Position numbers and translations under genes: made by a program. Shown piece by piece: positions 8,278 to 16,468 of a stretch of DNA of 33,153 nt. The number at the start of each line of letters is the position of its first letter. Position 1 is the stretch's first letter. The notes below the pieces were generated by a model that saw only the letters and a program-made list of their open reading frames with translations, was not told where the DNA came from and did no database searches. The stretch comes from Vibrio ichthyoenteri ATCC 700023 (GTDB lineage Bacteria > Pseudomonadota > Gammaproteobacteria > Enterobacterales > Vibrionaceae): the NCBI RefSeq assembly GCF_000222605.1, contig NZ_AFWF01000104.1, forward strand, positions 1-33,153, written 5' to 3'.

Positions 8278-8949
8278 ATGAGCACCAATAGAACTTATAA
8301 CATTACCTTGTTATCTGATATCAGTATGCAGTCAAAACTGTTTAAGGATTCTTTAGAACGAGGAATTGAGTTAGAGGTTCGTTTAGTTTCTTTGAGCGAC
8401 TTAGAGGCAGAAGGCAACGCTAACACCACCATGTTGGGTGATTATGTCCTGATTGATTTCAATTATCTCAATGATTCAAATTTTGAAACTTACAATCAAG
8501 CAAGGTTAGCGGCTAATATCAACGCAAAAGAAATTGTGATTAATTGCCCTAAAGATGTGGCTTCATCCCAGTTATTTAAGTGGCGCAATTTGGTGGGCGT
8601 ATTTTATGTGGAAGATGATATTAGCTTATTGCTCAAAGGGATGGAAAAGGTGATGCAAGATGAAATGTGGTTGTCACGCAAAGTGGCGCAAGACTACATT
8701 GAGCATTTCCGCTGTGCAAATACTGTTACGACCTCACAAGTTTATGCCAACCTCACTAAGCGTGAGAAAGAGATCATGCGCTTGTTGGGTCATGGCGCGT
8801 CCAATCTTCAAATTGCTGATGAGCTGTTTGTTAGCGAGAATACGGTCAAAACACATCTGCATAACATATTTAAGAAAATCAACGCTAAGAACCGCCTACA
8901 AGCTTTGTTATGGGCGAATAACAATATTGCTTTAGAAGAACGTGTGTAG
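8278..8949 (+). CDS. LuxR/FixJ-type regulator of the VpsT/CsgD class
   Basis: A 223-residue regulator with an N-terminal receiver-like domain (about 5-125) lacking a standard phospho-acceptor pocket and a C-terminal LuxR helix-turn-helix (158-215: LTKREKEIMRLLGHGASN, then FVSENTVKTHLHNIFKKI). Residues 131-134 are WLSR, fitting the W-[FLM]-[TS]-R motif that binds cyclic di-GMP in VpsT, whose WFTR lies at the same positions as I recall; Ile141 also matches a VpsT dimer residue. I therefore expect a cyclic-di-GMP-responsive biofilm or surface-structure regulator. It is not clearly VpsT itself, since no vps genes are near, so no symbol is given. It stands alone, with a shared terminator against nadE. 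The ATG at 8278 has GGAGAAACGAAT just upstream. Confidence 0.88.
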   Translation: MSTNRTYNITLLSDISMQSKLFKDSLERGIELEVRLVSLSDLEAEGNANTTMLGDYVLIDFNYLNDSNFETYNQARLAANINAKEIVINCPKDVASSQLFKWRNLVGVFYVEDDISLLLKGMEKVMQDEMWLSRKVAQDYIEHFRCANTVTTSQVYANLTKREKEIMRLLGHGASNLQIADELFVSENTVKTHLHNIFKKINAKNRLQALLWANNNIALEERV

Positions 8950-8974
8950 TGATTGAGTGATAGGTTTTGGGTAC

Positions 8975-9001
8975 ACAAAGGGAGCCAATGGCTCCCTTTG
9001 T
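8975..9001. terminator. Bidirectional terminator between the VpsT-like gene and nadE
   Basis: A perfect 12-bp stem (ACAAAGGGAGCC with GGCTCCCTTTGT) and a 3-base loop lie between two convergent genes, 26 bases after one stop and 17 bases from the other. Confidence 0.85.
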
Positions 9002-9017
9002 CGTATTCAGCGTTGGA

Positions 9018-9842
9018 TCAATCGTAGATGGTCGGGATCGGTTGGCGCTTGTGCTGCGTGATACGGTAGATATGCACGAGTCTATCAGAGGCATCTTGAG
9101 AAACCGGTTTGCCTTCTAAGAAATCGTCGATCTGATCGTAGGTCAGATTTAATGCATCTTCATCAGCTTTTTGCGGAGCGAGTTCTTCCAGATCGGCCGT
9201 AGGTACTTTTTTCACAAGCTGTTCTGGTGCGCCAAGGGTGGCGGCAACTTCGCGAACTTGGCGTTTGTTTAAGCCAAATAGTGGTGCAAGATCGCATGCT
9301 CCATCACCAAATTTGGTATAGAAACCGGTGATGTTCTCTGCAGAATGATCAGTACCCAGCACTAAGCCACCAACAAAACCGGCGATTTCATACTGCGCTA
9401 TCATGCGAGCTCGTGCTTTGACGTTACCTTTAATGAAGTCGACTTTGGCCGGATCTTGTGGAATAAGCCCGGTATTTTCAAGTCCTGCTAGAGATGCAGC
9501 GTGCAAACCATCAGCACCATCTTTAATGTTGACTGAAACAGAGTGCGTTGGTTGGATAAATTGCAGCGCTAGCTGTGCTTCATCTTCGTCTTGTTGCTCA
9601 CCGTAAGGCAGTCTTACCGCGATAAACTGATACCCATTACCTTGTTCGTTTAGCTCATCAATGGCTAATTGCGCCAGACGACCACAAGTGGTTGAGTCAA
9701 CACCGCCGCTGATCCCAAGAACAAGTGCTTTACAGCCAGAATCAGTCAGTTTGCGTTTGATAAAATCAACGCGACGGGTGATTTCAAAGTGAGGGTCAAT
9801 CGATGGTAAGACGCGCATTTCATCGCGAATCAACTGTTCCAT
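9018..9842 (-). CDS. nadE: NH3-dependent NAD+ synthetase
   Basis: Catalyses the last step of NAD synthesis, amidation of nicotinate adenine dinucleotide (deamido-NAD) using ATP and ammonia. At 274 residues it is the short ammonia-dependent form (E. coli 275) with no glutaminase domain. The ATP pyrophosphatase P-loop is SGGVDS at 45-50. Other family segments are [46 protein letters not shown] and [13 protein letters not shown]. The ATG is at 9842. It is divergent from a NadD-like gene across about 100 bases, which suggests co-control. I see no clear NrtR or NiaR operator, only a 9-base GTATCATAC palindrome in the gap. Confidence 0.97.
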   Translation of the reverse strand: MEQLIRDEMRVLPSIDPHFEITRRVDFIKRKLTDSGCKALVLGISGGVDSTTCGRLAQLAIDELNEQGNGYQFIAVRLPYGEQQDEDEAQLALQFIQPTHSVSVNIKDGADGLHAASLAGLENTGLIPQDPAKVDFIKGNVKARARMIAQYEIAGFVGGLVLGTDHSAENITGFYTKFGDGACDLAPLFGLNKRQVREVAATLGAPEQLVKKVPTADLEELAPQKADEDALNLTYDQIDDFLEGKPVSQDASDRLVHIYRITQHKRQPIPTIYD

Positions 9843-9876
9843 TAGTTTTCTTCCTGCAGCAATGTTATTTATCGTA

Positions 9877-9885
9877 GTATCATAC
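9877..9885. promoter_or_regulatory. Small palindrome in the nadE / NadD-like divergent gap
   Basis: GTATCATAC is an exact inverted repeat with a single central base, 35 bases before nadE and about 60 before the divergent gene. On the minus strand it contains TATGAT, a fair -10 for nadE, so it may simply be a promoter element. Confidence 0.3.
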
Positions 9886-9944
9886 CTAAAACCAATAAAT
9901 AGAAAACCGAGAACACGGAATTCGTCCCATTCAAGGTGAAAATT

Positions 9945-10457
9945 ATGAAAATCGCCGTATTTGGCAGCGCATTTAATCCACCGAGCTTAGGCCATAAGAG
10001 TGTGGTTGAGTCACTTACACACTTTGACCGCGTTTTGTTGTTACCCAGCATTGCTCACGCGTGGGGGAAAGAGATGTTGGCGTATTCCGCTCGGACAGCA
10101 CTGGTCGATGCTTTTATTGCCGATTTGAATATGAATAATGTTGAGCGCAGTACGATTGAAGAGACACTATTTAACTCGTCGCAATCTTCGGTTACGACGT
10201 ATGCGGTTTTGATGGCCTTGCAGGCTGAAGATCCCGCAGCCGAGCTTACCTTTGTGATTGGCCCCGATAATCTATTTAACTTTTCTAAGTTTTATAATGC
10301 CGCGGAAATTGTCCGGCGCTGGTCGGTGATGGCGTGCCCTGAGAAAGTGGCAATTCGCAGTACGGATATCCGAAATTCATTGCTTGATGGAAAGGAAATT
10401 AATCACTTAACAACCCCAAGCGTTTGCGCTATGTTAGTTGAAAATAACTATTACTAA
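9945..10457 (+). CDS. NadD-like nicotinate/nicotinamide-nucleotide adenylyltransferase
   Basis: A 170-residue member of the HIGH-type nucleotidyltransferases. The N-terminus [17 protein letters not shown] aligns with the NadD motif G-x-F-[DN]-P-x-H-x-G-H, with Ser in place of the first His and the second His (H17) kept. [21 protein letters not shown] matches the substrate loop and [10 protein letters not shown] the ISSTxIR motif near the C-terminus. It is shorter than housekeeping NadD (about 210), so it is probably a paralogue rather than the only copy. The ATG at 9945 has AAGG at good spacing; a GTG three codons upstream overlaps that site. Divergence from nadE supports a role in NAD synthesis or salvage. 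Whether it uses NaMN or NMN cannot be read from the sequence. Confidence 0.85.
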   Translation: MKIAVFGSAFNPPSLGHKSVVESLTHFDRVLLLPSIAHAWGKEMLAYSARTALVDAFIADLNMNNVERSTIEETLFNSSQSSVTTYAVLMALQAEDPAAELTFVIGPDNLFNFSKFYNAAEIVRRWSVMACPEKVAIRSTDIRNSLLDGKEINHLTTPSVCAMLVENNYY

Positions 10458-10517
10458 TTAACTTATCAATATGATCGCGGGGAGCTCGATTTTCCGCATT
10501 CCAATATTGAGGTGCTT

Positions 10518-11006
10518 ATGGCTAAAAAAAGCGGATTGCTTATTTTTGGTCTGTTTTCGGCTGCTGTTAACGCTTGCAATGAAAATAACCTATCTGTCAG
10601 TGTATCGACAAACTCGGTGGAGAATGCCGTTGAACGGTCATCTTGCTCTCCAGTCGTTCTTGGAGGGAGCTATCCGGCTAACCCGCTAACAACGCCATTT
10701 TTATTGGTTAAAGAGAAATACGACGATTCAGACTATTGGTCTGATTGGGTGCTGAAAACGGAATCAAATCCAGTCTTAACTCAAAATTTTTCGCAAAGCT
10801 ATTTTGGCGTCGGTTGGTGGTCACCCAAAGATGCTGAACCACAAGAAGAAGATCAGACTGCTGAAGAGTGGCTTATGAACCACGGCTTAATGTTCAGTGT
10901 TGGTTTTGGTGATAAAGCCATCGGCCAACCCAGATTTAGGCTCGATTATCTTTGGCATGATGAATTTCAAGATAATCTCATGATGCAAGTTGAAGTGCCG
11001 TTTTAA
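10518..11006 (+). CDS. Exported protein of unknown function
   Basis: Not recognised. From the ATG at 10518 (GAGG upstream) it has 162 residues. The N-terminus MAKKSGLLIFGLFSAAVNAC is a signal peptide ending near A19. The following Cys could suggest a lipoprotein, but VNAC is a poor lipobox. The mature part is acidic, with many aromatic residues (SYFGVGWWSPKD, FRLDYLWHD). The last strand, MMQVEVPF, ends in Phe, as outer-membrane barrels often do. A small barrel or periplasmic protein is possible. It lies 60 bases after the NadD-like gene in the same direction and may be co-transcribed, without evidence of a shared role. Confidence 0.7.
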   Translation: MAKKSGLLIFGLFSAAVNACNENNLSVSVSTNSVENAVERSSCSPVVLGGSYPANPLTTPFLLVKEKYDDSDYWSDWVLKTESNPVLTQNFSQSYFGVGWWSPKDAEPQEEDQTAEEWLMNHGLMFSVGFGDKAIGQPRFRLDYLWHDEFQDNLMMQVEVPF

Positions 11007-11048
11007 CGGCGCTTCATTTCTTACTCACGGAATTTATTTGCTATTGCT

Positions 11049-12890
11049 TTAGCCGCTGATTATTTTTGGCTGCATTAGGCAGATATTGGAATAGTGGGCA
11101 ATGATGTTTCTTGGAATTTCTGGTTTTGAGAAATAGTAGCCTTGGATCTGTGAGCACCCCATATCACTCAGTTTTTGCAAGGCGTCTTCGCTTTCCACCC
11201 CTTCCGCCACTAAGTTTACATCGAGCCGTTTTGCCAGCTGAATAATCAAACAGACCACGTGTTCCGCGGTTTCATTACACAGCATGTTTTTAATAAAGGT
11301 GGCGTCGATTTTGATGGTATCGATAGGGTAGCTATGAATGTAGTTTAAACTAGAGTATCCGGTACCAAAATCATCAAGCGCTATTGTAAAGCCCAGATTC
11401 CTCAATTTATCTAAGATGTAACGTACTTCATTGGTTTGCGATAACAGTACGGTTTCGGTCAGTTCAATTGTGAATTCTCTCGGCTCAAAATGATAACGAG
11501 AGATGGTGGAGGTTAGGTGGCGCATATAACGTGAAGAGTCACTCAATTCGTGCGCCGAGCAGTTTAGACTCAAGCGAACTTTATAGCCAAGTCCTTGCTC
11601 TAGTTCCCATTTTGCATGACACGCCAACTCAACAATCCGCTCGCCCAGTTCAATGATTAGCCCTGATTGTTCCGCCGCTTCGATAAACTCCATTGGCGAT
11701 ACCATTCCGAGTGTTTCGCTATTCCAGCGCGCGAGGACTTCAAAATAGTCCCATGTACGTGATTCCAGCGAAACAATCGGTTGTACTGCGACGTAAATTT
11801 CGCCGCCAATGCCTGAAGTGCGGTCAAGCTCGTTGCGCAGAGCATCAATGACCATGGTTCGGCGATAATATTGGGCACTTAAGTGAGTGTCATAACTTTG
11901 CACTTTGCTGTTGCGTGTTTGTTTGCAGTCTTTCAAAGCCAGAGAGGCGTTCAAGATCAATTGATCAGAGGTTAAGCGTTGATCTGATGTGCGCGCAAGG
12001 CCGATGCTGACACTGATTTTTATGGTATGGGATGGGTCGGTATAGCCTCCATTTAAACGTGAAATCAGGGTTTGGCAAATTGATAATGGGTCACTAGAGA
12101 AGGTGACGAAGGCAAATTCATCGCCAGCGATTCGATAGGCTTGGTGCTCTTCTGGTAGAGCCTCTTCAACCGCTCTTGCGACGAATTTTATGACTTGGTC
12201 TCCAATGTAATTCCCGTATAAATCATTGATTGATTTGAAGTTGTCAATGTCGATATAGGCAAGGGTGAATGGTTCTGAACGGGTTTCAGTAATATGCTCT
12301 AATGAATTCGATAAGTAGCTACGATTGAGTAAACCGGTTAGGTTGTCGTGAGATACTTCATGGCTGAGTTGGTGAACCAGCGTATCGGAGCGGGCAGAGA
12401 GCCACTTTGCTCTCAAGCTGTGTACGATGATGTTGGCAAATAGGACGTGGCAGTCGACAAGTTTGTTACTGTGCGGCGTTGCTGTGGTGAAGGTTGATAG
12501 CAGGATACCGAGAATATCACCAGCGCGGTTGCGTAATGGAATACCGAGATACGCTTCGACACCATTGTCGATCAGGTAAGTATCTTGTGGGAATTGTTTC
12601 GATACGTCTTTTTCAAACAAAGAGAAGAGTTTGTCTGATTTACTGACTACGTCACAAGGTGTTCCCGCTAAGGAATAGCTAAATTGTTGTTGGATTTGCT
12701 TTTCACATGCAAAAGACAGGGTTTGAGCGGTAAAGTTAATCTTGTCGATTTCAATTACACAACAACACTGACTATTGAAGGTTTTATGTAATGTCAGTGT
12801 GACTTCATGGAGCAATTCTGGACCATCAAGCGCCATAATTCGGCTGAGTTCATCAATGTTAATTGCATCTGGTGGGGTATCCTTAGCCAT
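11049..12890 (-). CDS. GAF-GGDEF-EAL cyclic-di-GMP turnover protein
   Basis: A 613-residue protein with no membrane segment. Residues about 20-160 form a GAF-like sensor domain. GGDEF is at about 175-335: its signature is AGDEF (255-259) with a changed first residue, and no RxxD inhibitory site precedes it. EAL is at about 355-600, with EVL (384-386) in place of EAL, then LSLNCSAHEL, ELTET, DDFGTGYSSL (506 on), IKID, VAEGVE and QGYYFSKP. The metal and catalytic residues I can place in the EAL domain are present, so phosphodiesterase activity is likely; cyclase activity is uncertain and GGDEF may act as a GTP-binding control module. The start has AGGAG eight bases upstream. It stands alone, 2 kb from the VpsT-like gene. 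Confidence 0.93.
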   Translation of the reverse strand: MAKDTPPDAINIDELSRIMALDGPELLHEVTLTLHKTFNSQCCCVIEIDKINFTAQTLSFACEKQIQQQFSYSLAGTPCDVVSKSDKLFSLFEKDVSKQFPQDTYLIDNGVEAYLGIPLRNRAGDILGILLSTFTTATPHSNKLVDCHVLFANIIVHSLRAKWLSARSDTLVHQLSHEVSHDNLTGLLNRSYLSNSLEHITETRSEPFTLAYIDIDNFKSINDLYGNYIGDQVIKFVARAVEEALPEEHQAYRIAGDEFAFVTFSSDPLSICQTLISRLNGGYTDPSHTIKISVSIGLARTSDQRLTSDQLILNASLALKDCKQTRNSKVQSYDTHLSAQYYRRTMVIDALRNELDRTSGIGGEIYVAVQPIVSLESRTWDYFEVLARWNSETLGMVSPMEFIEAAEQSGLIIELGERIVELACHAKWELEQGLGYKVRLSLNCSAHELSDSSRYMRHLTSTISRYHFEPREFTIELTETVLLSQTNEVRYILDKLRNLGFTIALDDFGTGYSSLNYIHSYPIDTIKIDATFIKNMLCNETAEHVVCLIIQLAKRLDVNLVAEGVESEDALQKLSDMGCSQIQGYYFSKPEIPRNIIAHYSNICLMQPKIISG

Positions 12891-12993
12891 GACGAATTCT
12901 CCTTATTTTTTTGTGATGCCAGTCACTTTTGCTAGAGCTCGCACCTCTAAATATGGCACACGTCTCATATGTTTGCAAATAAGGAGAATGAAT

Positions 12994-13866
12994 TTAAGCT
13001 AAGCGTGATTTTAGGTAATCAAGAAATAATTGCGTACGGGTGTTTTGATAGTCGAGCTTGGGATGATAAGCATAGACGGTTGCTTCATCTGCCGTTATAT
13101 CTGGGAGGATACGCTTTAAAGTCCCTAATTTTAATTCTTCTTTAATCATCACATCGTTGGTGAGCAAAATGCCCATTCCTGCTTTGGCGGCATAAAAAAG
13201 TGCTTCTGGATTCGTGGTTGCAAAGTTACCAGAAAGCAGCACTCGTTGTCCTTTGGAGAGCTTGACTTCACGTTGAGGATTTTCCCCCCAATTGAGCATG
13301 TTGTGTAAGCTTAAATCATGAGCGGTTTTGGGTTCCCCATGGCGCCCTAAGTATAATGGAGATGCATAGAAGCCCGCTTTATGCTCAAACAGACGAGTCG
13401 CTTTAAAGCTCAGCGAATTGAGTTGTTCAATTTCACGACTGATAAACAGGTCTAAGCTGAGCGCGGGTAATTGGCCGGGCGTGGTCGTGGTTAACTGAAT
13501 ACGGATGTCAGGGTAGAGTGATAAGAAATCGTCCAAGTATTGGACTAAAAACTTTGAACCTACCGCGAGCGTTGCGCCAATTTTAAGTAGCCCAGCAGGG
13601 GATTGATCAATCGATCGGGTTTCATCGACGATGGATTGCCAACCATCAAGCTGTACTTTCGCTCTTTCGTAAAACAGTGCACCAGCTTCTGTTTGTGATA
13701 CTGAGCGCGTGGTACGTTTGAGTAGTTGCACGCCGATCCGTTCTTCCAACCAATGAATACGTTTACTGATCGCTGAGCTGGTGGTATTTAAACGTCTTGC
13801 TGCACCGTTAAAGCTGCCCTCATCGACCACTAAAATGTAGCTTTTTACGTTCTGTAACCAATCCAT
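12994..13866 (-). CDS. LysR-family transcriptional regulator
   Basis: A 290-residue regulator. The winged helix-turn-helix is at residues 4-62 (SYILVVDEGSFNGAARRL, then SSAISKRIHWLEERIGVQLL). The C-terminal type-2 periplasmic-binding fold starts near residue 90. The order of segments (TTRSVSQTEAG, AVGSKFLVQYLDDFLSLYPD) resembles the AaeR/DsdC-like branch common in Vibrio. It is divergent from a Bcr/CflA exporter with a 91-base gap holding two inverted repeats, so the exporter is the likely target together with itself. The inducer is unknown. Confidence 0.93.
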   Translation of the reverse strand: MDWLQNVKSYILVVDEGSFNGAARRLNTTSSAISKRIHWLEERIGVQLLKRTTRSVSQTEAGALFYERAKVQLDGWQSIVDETRSIDQSPAGLLKIGATLAVGSKFLVQYLDDFLSLYPDIRIQLTTTTPGQLPALSLDLFISREIEQLNSLSFKATRLFEHKAGFYASPLYLGRHGEPKTAHDLSLHNMLNWGENPQREVKLSKGQRVLLSGNFATTNPEALFYAAKAGMGILLTNDVMIKEELKLGTLKRILPDITADEATVYAYHPKLDYQNTRTQLFLDYLKSRLA

Positions 13867-13892
13867 TTTTTACCCTTAAATTAAATCTACAT

Positions 13893-13951
13893 AGGAACTA
13901 ATTAGTTTCCTTTTTAGAGTATTATCATTTTTGAGTTTATAATTTAAACTC
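13893..13951. promoter_or_regulatory. Two inverted repeats and a TATAAT box in the LysR/exporter gap
   Basis: The palindrome ACTAATTAGT (13897-13906) sits inside AGGAA...TTCCT arms (13893-13911). A second repeat, GAGTTTA-N5-TAAACTC (13933-13951), overlaps a perfect TATAAT (13938-13943) on the plus strand and ends six bases before the exporter ATG. They are candidate recognition and activation/repression sites for the divergent LysR protein. Confidence 0.6.
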
Positions 13952-13957
13952 AATCGC

Positions 13958-15175
13958 ATGAAAAGCAAGCAAACTCCCCCATTTAATAAGATCCCTCTTT
14001 TGCTAGCGATGATGATCATCGCCACTGGCCAAGTTGGTGTATCCATCTATCTGCCAGCGCTACCGCACATCAGTCAATCGTTATCGGTTAACCAAGCAGA
14101 TGTTCAGTTGTTGGTGACTCTATTTTTAGTCGGCTTTGGCGGCTCTCAACTGTTTTATGGCCCGCTCTCCGATGCCATTGGCCGCCGACCGGTTTTTATC
14201 TTTGGCCAAGGTATTTATCTGCTTGGTACGATTGTCTGTTTACTGTTTATCGATAACCTTTATTGGTTGGCCTTCGGACGCTTATTGCAAGGACTTGGTT
14301 CTGGAAGCGCTTCGGTATTGGGGCGGAGTGTCCTACGGGATAGTTATGACGGCGCCCATTTGACCAAAGCATTTGCGTATATTTCAGTTACCGCTTCCGT
14401 GATCCCAATTTTTGCACCAGTGCTTGGCGGTTGGATTACTTATCAGTTTGGCTGGCAAGCCGTGTTCATTTTTGTCTTTATTTATCTGGTCGCGATTTAT
14501 ACCCTTGGCTTTTTTATTTTACCGGAAACACTGCCATATCAAGCTACTCGTTTTAGTCCCTTAGGTGTGGTGAAGAATTATCGCCGTTTGATTACTGATC
14601 GACAGGTCATTTCAAGTGCAAGTTACAACTGGTTAAGCTATTTAGCATCGTTGGTGTCATTGTCGGTATTGCCGTTTATCTTGCAACAAAATTTAGGTTT
14701 ATCGGCAGCTCAGTATGGTTCGATTATGATCGTTCCTTCAGCGGGATTGATGTGTGGCAGCCTTGCTCTCAATGTCTTGAATCGATTCATGAGCCGATCT
14801 CAGTTACTGGCGATGGCGATCACTACCATCGCTTTGTCGGGCTTATGGTTACTGAGTTTTGAAATGACGTTGTTTAATCTTGTGTGGGCATTTACTTGGC
14901 TGAGCTTTGCTCAAGGTATCTCATTTCCCATCTCCATTGGCATGTTGTTGGAGCCCCATAAGAAACAAGCCGGCGCCGTGTCGGCTTTATCTGGTTCGAT
15001 ACAGATGTGCATGTCTGGTCTTTTTGGCGGTTATTTAGTGCAGTATTGGGTACATACCCAAAGTGGTTTAGGGCTATTTTATCTGTTGGTTGCGACGGTA
15101 ATGGGATTGGTACTCATATCGCAAAGATCGACGCTGTATAATGAACCAAATGGTGAAGCGCTTTCCGACAAGTGA
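13958..15175 (+). CDS. MFS drug exporter, Bcr/CflA family
   Basis: A 405-residue inner-membrane protein with about 12 hydrophobic segments. The MFS signature between segments 2 and 3 is YGPLSDAIGRRPVF, and GRLLQGLGSGSASVLGRSVLRD matches motif B/C of proton-driven drug antiporters. ISIYLPALPHISQSL-like residues in segment 1 are typical of the Bcr/CflA (DHA1) group, which export chloramphenicol, bicyclomycin and other small molecules. The ATG at 13958 has almost no ribosome site and lies 15 bases past a TATAAT box, so the transcript may be nearly leaderless. It is divergent from the LysR gene. The substrate cannot be read from the sequence. Confidence 0.93.
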   Translation: MKSKQTPPFNKIPLLLAMMIIATGQVGVSIYLPALPHISQSLSVNQADVQLLVTLFLVGFGGSQLFYGPLSDAIGRRPVFIFGQGIYLLGTIVCLLFIDNLYWLAFGRLLQGLGSGSASVLGRSVLRDSYDGAHLTKAFAYISVTASVIPIFAPVLGGWITYQFGWQAVFIFVFIYLVAIYTLGFFILPETLPYQATRFSPLGVVKNYRRLITDRQVISSASYNWLSYLASLVSLSVLPFILQQNLGLSAAQYGSIMIVPSAGLMCGSLALNVLNRFMSRSQLLAMAITTIALSGLWLLSFEMTLFNLVWAFTWLSFAQGISFPISIGMLLEPHKKQAGAVSALSGSIQMCMSGLFGGYLVQYWVHTQSGLGLFYLLVATVMGLVLISQRSTLYNEPNGEALSDK

Positions 15176-15246
15176 ATCATCGCCAAAACGAGTGCTTGAG
15201 GTTACAATGCCCGCCATTCGGTATAACAACACCATTGGGTGACATT

Positions 15247-15597
15247 ATGGAACATAAAGAGTTTGAAGAGCTTGTAAAAGAAGCAAGCCAACAAGAGTCG
15301 TTACCACAAGCATTAGCGATTCTAAAAGCAAGTGAAGATCAAGAAGTTGCGGAAGCTGCAGAATCACTAGCCGGTCAATTCTCATTAGCGGAAGTTGATG
15401 GTGAAAAACGCATTTACCATGTAACAACACACGAAGATGAGCAAGGTGAAGAGCAAGAGTTCGTCGAACATGTGATGAATGAAGGCGATGAAGTGATTCG
15501 TTTTGTTGCTTGGTTCTTCGATGCTATGTTTGAAGTGAAGCGTAAAGATACCTATCAAGCTGCAGGTAAAACGTACTTACAGCCAAAACGCAGCTAG
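15247..15597 (+). CDS. Small acidic protein of unknown function
   Basis: Not recognised. It has 116 residues from the ATG at 15247 (GGGTG seven bases upstream). An in-frame GTG at 15172 overlapping the exporter stop would add 25 residues, but they look non-coding. The protein is strongly acidic (about 30 Asp/Glu) and soluble. The first half is helical (EFEELVKEASQQESLPQALA) and the second begins with strand-like residues (KRIYHVTTHEDEQGEEQEFV). There are no cysteines and no signal peptide. It ends in a strong terminator. Co-transcription with the exporter is possible through the 71-base gap. Confidence 0.8.
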   Translation: MEHKEFEELVKEASQQESLPQALAILKASEDQEVAEAAESLAGQFSLAEVDGEKRIYHVTTHEDEQGEEQEFVEHVMNEGDEVIRFVAWFFDAMFEVKRKDTYQAAGKTYLQPKRS

Positions 15598-15675
15598 TTT
15601 TATCTCCTAATGGTTTATTTCGCTCAGTAGAGTGTTTAGTGTGTGATAAACCAAGATGGATATCGATTTAATTGG

Positions 15676-15710
15676 AAAGCCCCAGCAGATGCTGGGGCTT
15701 TTTGTTTTTT
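15676..15710. terminator. Rho-independent terminator after the small acidic gene
   Basis: AAAGCCCCAGC pairs with GCTGGGGCTTT (4-base loop), followed by TTGTTTTTTT on the plus strand. It lies between convergent genes and may also help end the glutaredoxin transcript, although the minus-strand T-run is short. Confidence 0.9.
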
Positions 15711-15736
15711 TACTCGAATCAATCAACGGCACACAT

Positions 15737-16351
15737 TCAACCGTGATTAGCTTCAAGATTGACTACGTTATCAGGTACCGTGCTCAACCCCTTTGCTTCT
15801 ATCCATGCTTGTAGGTTGTCTGCGCCCCCGATGTAATGGCCGTCAAGCCAGATTTGTGGCACGGTTACGGGCGTTTTCATGCCGATAATAGCTTTTACTT
15901 CCGGAATCATACGGTATAACGCGGCACTCTCTTTTACCACATCGTGGTATTGGTATTGAATGCCCGCATCATCAAGCAGTTTCTTGGCTTTTACACAATA
16001 AGGGCAGGTCGCTTTGCCATAGACAATGTTGCCTTGCAGCGTATCTCGCTGTGCCCATTGCTGAATAACTGATTGAACCAACACGCCACGGTTCAGTGCT
16101 TCGCCTTGGCTTACAACTTTACCTTCAACGACTAGGATAGGGGCATGCCAAGAGCCCATTTTTAGTGGCTCCCACCAGTGAGACAACCAATCTTTTACCT
16201 CTAATTCAATCGGGATACCGGCTAGCTCATTGTCAAAGGTATCTTGCAAAATATCCTTGGTCAGCGTGCATTCACCACATGGGATATTGACCTTAAATGG
16301 TCCCCAACTACCAGCCCAGCGATATAACGTTATTTTGATTGGTTGTGTCAT
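15737..16351 (-). CDS. Two-domain thioredoxin-fold / glutaredoxin protein
   Basis: A 204-residue cytosolic protein. The C-terminal domain (about 108-190) is a classical glutaredoxin: active site C116-P-Y-C119, cis-proline loop TVPQIW and glutathione-binding segment IGGADNL. The N-terminal domain (about 5-100) also looks thioredoxin-like, with a second cysteine pair C25-G-E-C28 after a first strand (KITLYRWAGSWG) and a late strand-helix (APILVVEGKVVSQGEAL) before a helix. Reduction of disulfides or glutathione adducts, perhaps relaying electrons from one pair to the other, is inferred. The ATG at 16351 has GGGAGAG upstream; eight earlier codons in frame are unlikely. It follows two EamA transporter genes on the same strand after a 117-base gap. 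Confidence 0.87.
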   Translation of the reverse strand: MTQPIKITLYRWAGSWGPFKVNIPCGECTLTKDILQDTFDNELAGIPIELEVKDWLSHWWEPLKMGSWHAPILVVEGKVVSQGEALNRGVLVQSVIQQWAQRDTLQGNIVYGKATCPYCVKAKKLLDDAGIQYQYHDVVKESAALYRMIPEVKAIIGMKTPVTVPQIWLDGHYIGGADNLQAWIEAKGLSTVPDNVVNLEANHG

Positions 16352-16468
16352 TTGTTCTCTCCCAGATAAAGCCAAGCGGTTGGGATTGCGTATTCATTTA
16401 AGTGTAGAAGGAAACCCAAACCATTTCAGTTATTAAGAACGGTTAAATGGCGGATTAATTTCAACTGC

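Noticed and set aside
10471-10689. Plus-strand open frame of 72 codons
   Set aside because: Overlaps the exported-protein gene in another frame and has no ribosome site.
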